From Halobacillus hunanensis (GTDB lineage: Bacteria; Bacillota; Bacilli; Bacillales; Halobacillaceae): a stretch of DNA of 64,000 nucleotides. The position numbers and the translations under genes are program-made. Shown here piece by piece: positions 63,233 to 64,000 of this stretch. Under the pieces are notes generated by a model. The model worked only from the letters and a program-made list of their open reading frames with translations, had not been told where the DNA came from and ran no database searches. The number at the start of each line of letters is the position of its first letter. Position 1 is the first letter of the stretch. The stretch is from NCBI RefSeq assembly GCF_900166655.1, contig NZ_FVZB01000007.1:434001-498000 (forward strand), read 5' to 3'.

Positions 63233-63268
63233 AAAAATCCTCTCTTATTTCTAAACTAAGAGAGGATT
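63233..63268 (-). terminator. Terminator of the flavoprotein gene
   Basis: 12-bp stem AATCCTCTCTTA/TAAGAGAGGATT with a T-run on the minus strand. It ends leftward transcription from 63904. Confidence 0.75.
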
Positions 63269-63343
63269 AGCTTTAAATCATACATAAGGGTTTAGAGACT
63301 TTCTCGACAGCCTGAAACACCAGAAACAGGCACCTTTTCTAGT

Positions 63344-63904
63344 CTACTTCATGATATCGTGGTCAACATAACGCTCACCGTTTAATTCACTGATTACATT
63401 AATGGCAACTCGTGCACCGTCACCTGCTGTAACGATTGTATGTACACTTACGCCTGCGACCGTTCCTGCCGCCCAGACTTTAGGTTTGCCCGTACGTCCG
63501 CGTTCATTCACCTTGATCGTTTTGGCTACTCGCGGTTCAGTTCCTTCTGTCGTATCAAGCCCGAACTGCTCCGCCGCTTTAACGGACATGCCCGTGGCAA
63601 AGATGATATGGCTGGTGTCGAAGCTGCCTTGTTCCGTTTGGATTGTGTAAAGTTCAGCATCTTCTTTAATCTCCTGCACTTCAGCCTCTACAAGTTCAGA
63701 TCCGAATTTTTTCGCTTGTTCCTGGCCATCCTTTAGGAGCTTGGGTCCCTCGATTTCTTTAACGCCATAATGATTTTCAACCCAGGCTTTGGCTGTGATA
63801 CTTTTTCCACTATCAAACATGACTACTTTTTTACCCGCTTTAGCCGCAAATATGGCTGCGCTTGCTCCTGCCGGCCCGGCTCCTATAATTGCGATATCAT
63901 ACAT
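63344..63904 (-). CDS. Short thioredoxin-reductase-like flavoprotein (FAD domain only)
   Basis: A 186-residue protein. FAD motif IAIIGAGPAGASAAIFAAKAG at the N-terminus (in parts), ATGMSVKAAE in the middle and a C-terminal GTVAGVSVHTIVTAGDGARVAINV. It corresponds to the FAD domain of thioredoxin reductase; the NADPH domain and CxxC pair are absent. It may take electrons from another protein. The ATG at 63904 is eight bases after AAGGAG. Confidence 0.8.
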   Translation of the reverse strand: MYDIAIIGAGPAGASAAIFAAKAGKKVVMFDSGKSITAKAWVENHYGVKEIEGPKLLKDGQEQAKKFGSELVEAEVQEIKEDAELYTIQTEQGSFDTSHIIFATGMSVKAAEQFGLDTTEGTEPRVAKTIKVNERGRTGKPKVWAAGTVAGVSVHTIVTAGDGARVAINVISELNGERYVDHDIMK

Positions 63905-64000
63905 GAGATCCACTCCTTTTTTCTTTTTCTATGTTTAGAATAATAAAAAAATTCCAATTCTGCAACGCGGAGATCTGCATTATACAGTGATGGAAGCACA

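Noticed and set aside
1-64000. CRISPR arrays, tRNA or rRNA genes, insertion-sequence transposases, prophage genes
   Set aside because: No regularly spaced direct repeats of CRISPR size, no cloverleaf or rRNA sequence, and no transposase or phage structural protein was seen.

Overview
The window looks like chromosome from a spore-forming, probably halotolerant member of the Bacillaceae (Halobacillus-like). Pointers to this are a CotA-type laccase, the spore-cortex hydrolase CwlJ, a BclA-tail-like protein, NfrA, PbpC, a TatAd/TatCd-type translocase, acidic proteins, sigma-A promoters often of extended -10 form, and two copies of what looks like the Bacillaceae-1 RNA motif. The genus is an inference; no rRNA or tRNA gene is present.

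Layout. 1-5 kb: the tail of an endonuclease I-like gene, a CotA-like laccase, a threonine-synthase-like PLP enzyme, small membrane and lipoprotein genes, and a frameshifted acetyltransferase. 5.2-10.7 kb, minus strand: a 700-residue TslA/SA1320-like putative type VII-secreted lipase and three tandem DUF1672 (TilA-like) lipoproteins, the outer two with near-identical promoters and leaders. 10.7-14.4 kb: 21-bp tandem repeats, an ABC-F ribosome-protection gene behind a strong candidate attenuator, a type I toxin/antisense-RNA module, and a MntA-HepT toxin-antitoxin pair. 14.6-21 kb: an Old Yellow Enzyme, a PadR/HAAS pair, and a Tat-signal dehydrogenase small subunit with its GMC flavoprotein next to tatA and tatC. 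21-32.6 kb: a MerR-like/DUF3967 regulator with a candidate self-operator, a BclA-like protein, a dispersed repeat, a penicillin acylase, nfrA, pbpC and an RsgA paralogue. 32.9-40.3 kb: fadD with a cre site, a tartrate-dehydrogenase-type enzyme, an MFS transporter, a thermolysin-type protease and a nucleoside hydrolase. 40.4-40.7 kb: a second type I toxin/antisense module.

41-47.7 kb is one tightly coupled seven-gene operon: RmlA, RmlB, a polyprenyl-type glycosyltransferase, a WecD-like acetyltransferase, a small flippase-like protein, a WecE-like aminotransferase and a large membrane GT-C-like protein. Together they would make dTDP-4-acetamido-4,6-dideoxygalactose, load it on a lipid carrier, flip it and attach it to a surface glycan. 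48-64 kb: fabI, an amine-oxidase-type flavoprotein, DedA, ppaC, an acetyltransferase, a lipoprotein with an in-frame stop, an esterase, catalase, a Dph6-like enzyme, cwlJ, cadC-cadA with a cad operator, another acetyltransferase, corA, 20-bp tandem repeats and a short thioredoxin-reductase-like flavoprotein.

The parts most worth a second look are the TslA/DUF1672 array, the ABC-F leader, the two type I toxin modules, and the aminosugar decoration operon.
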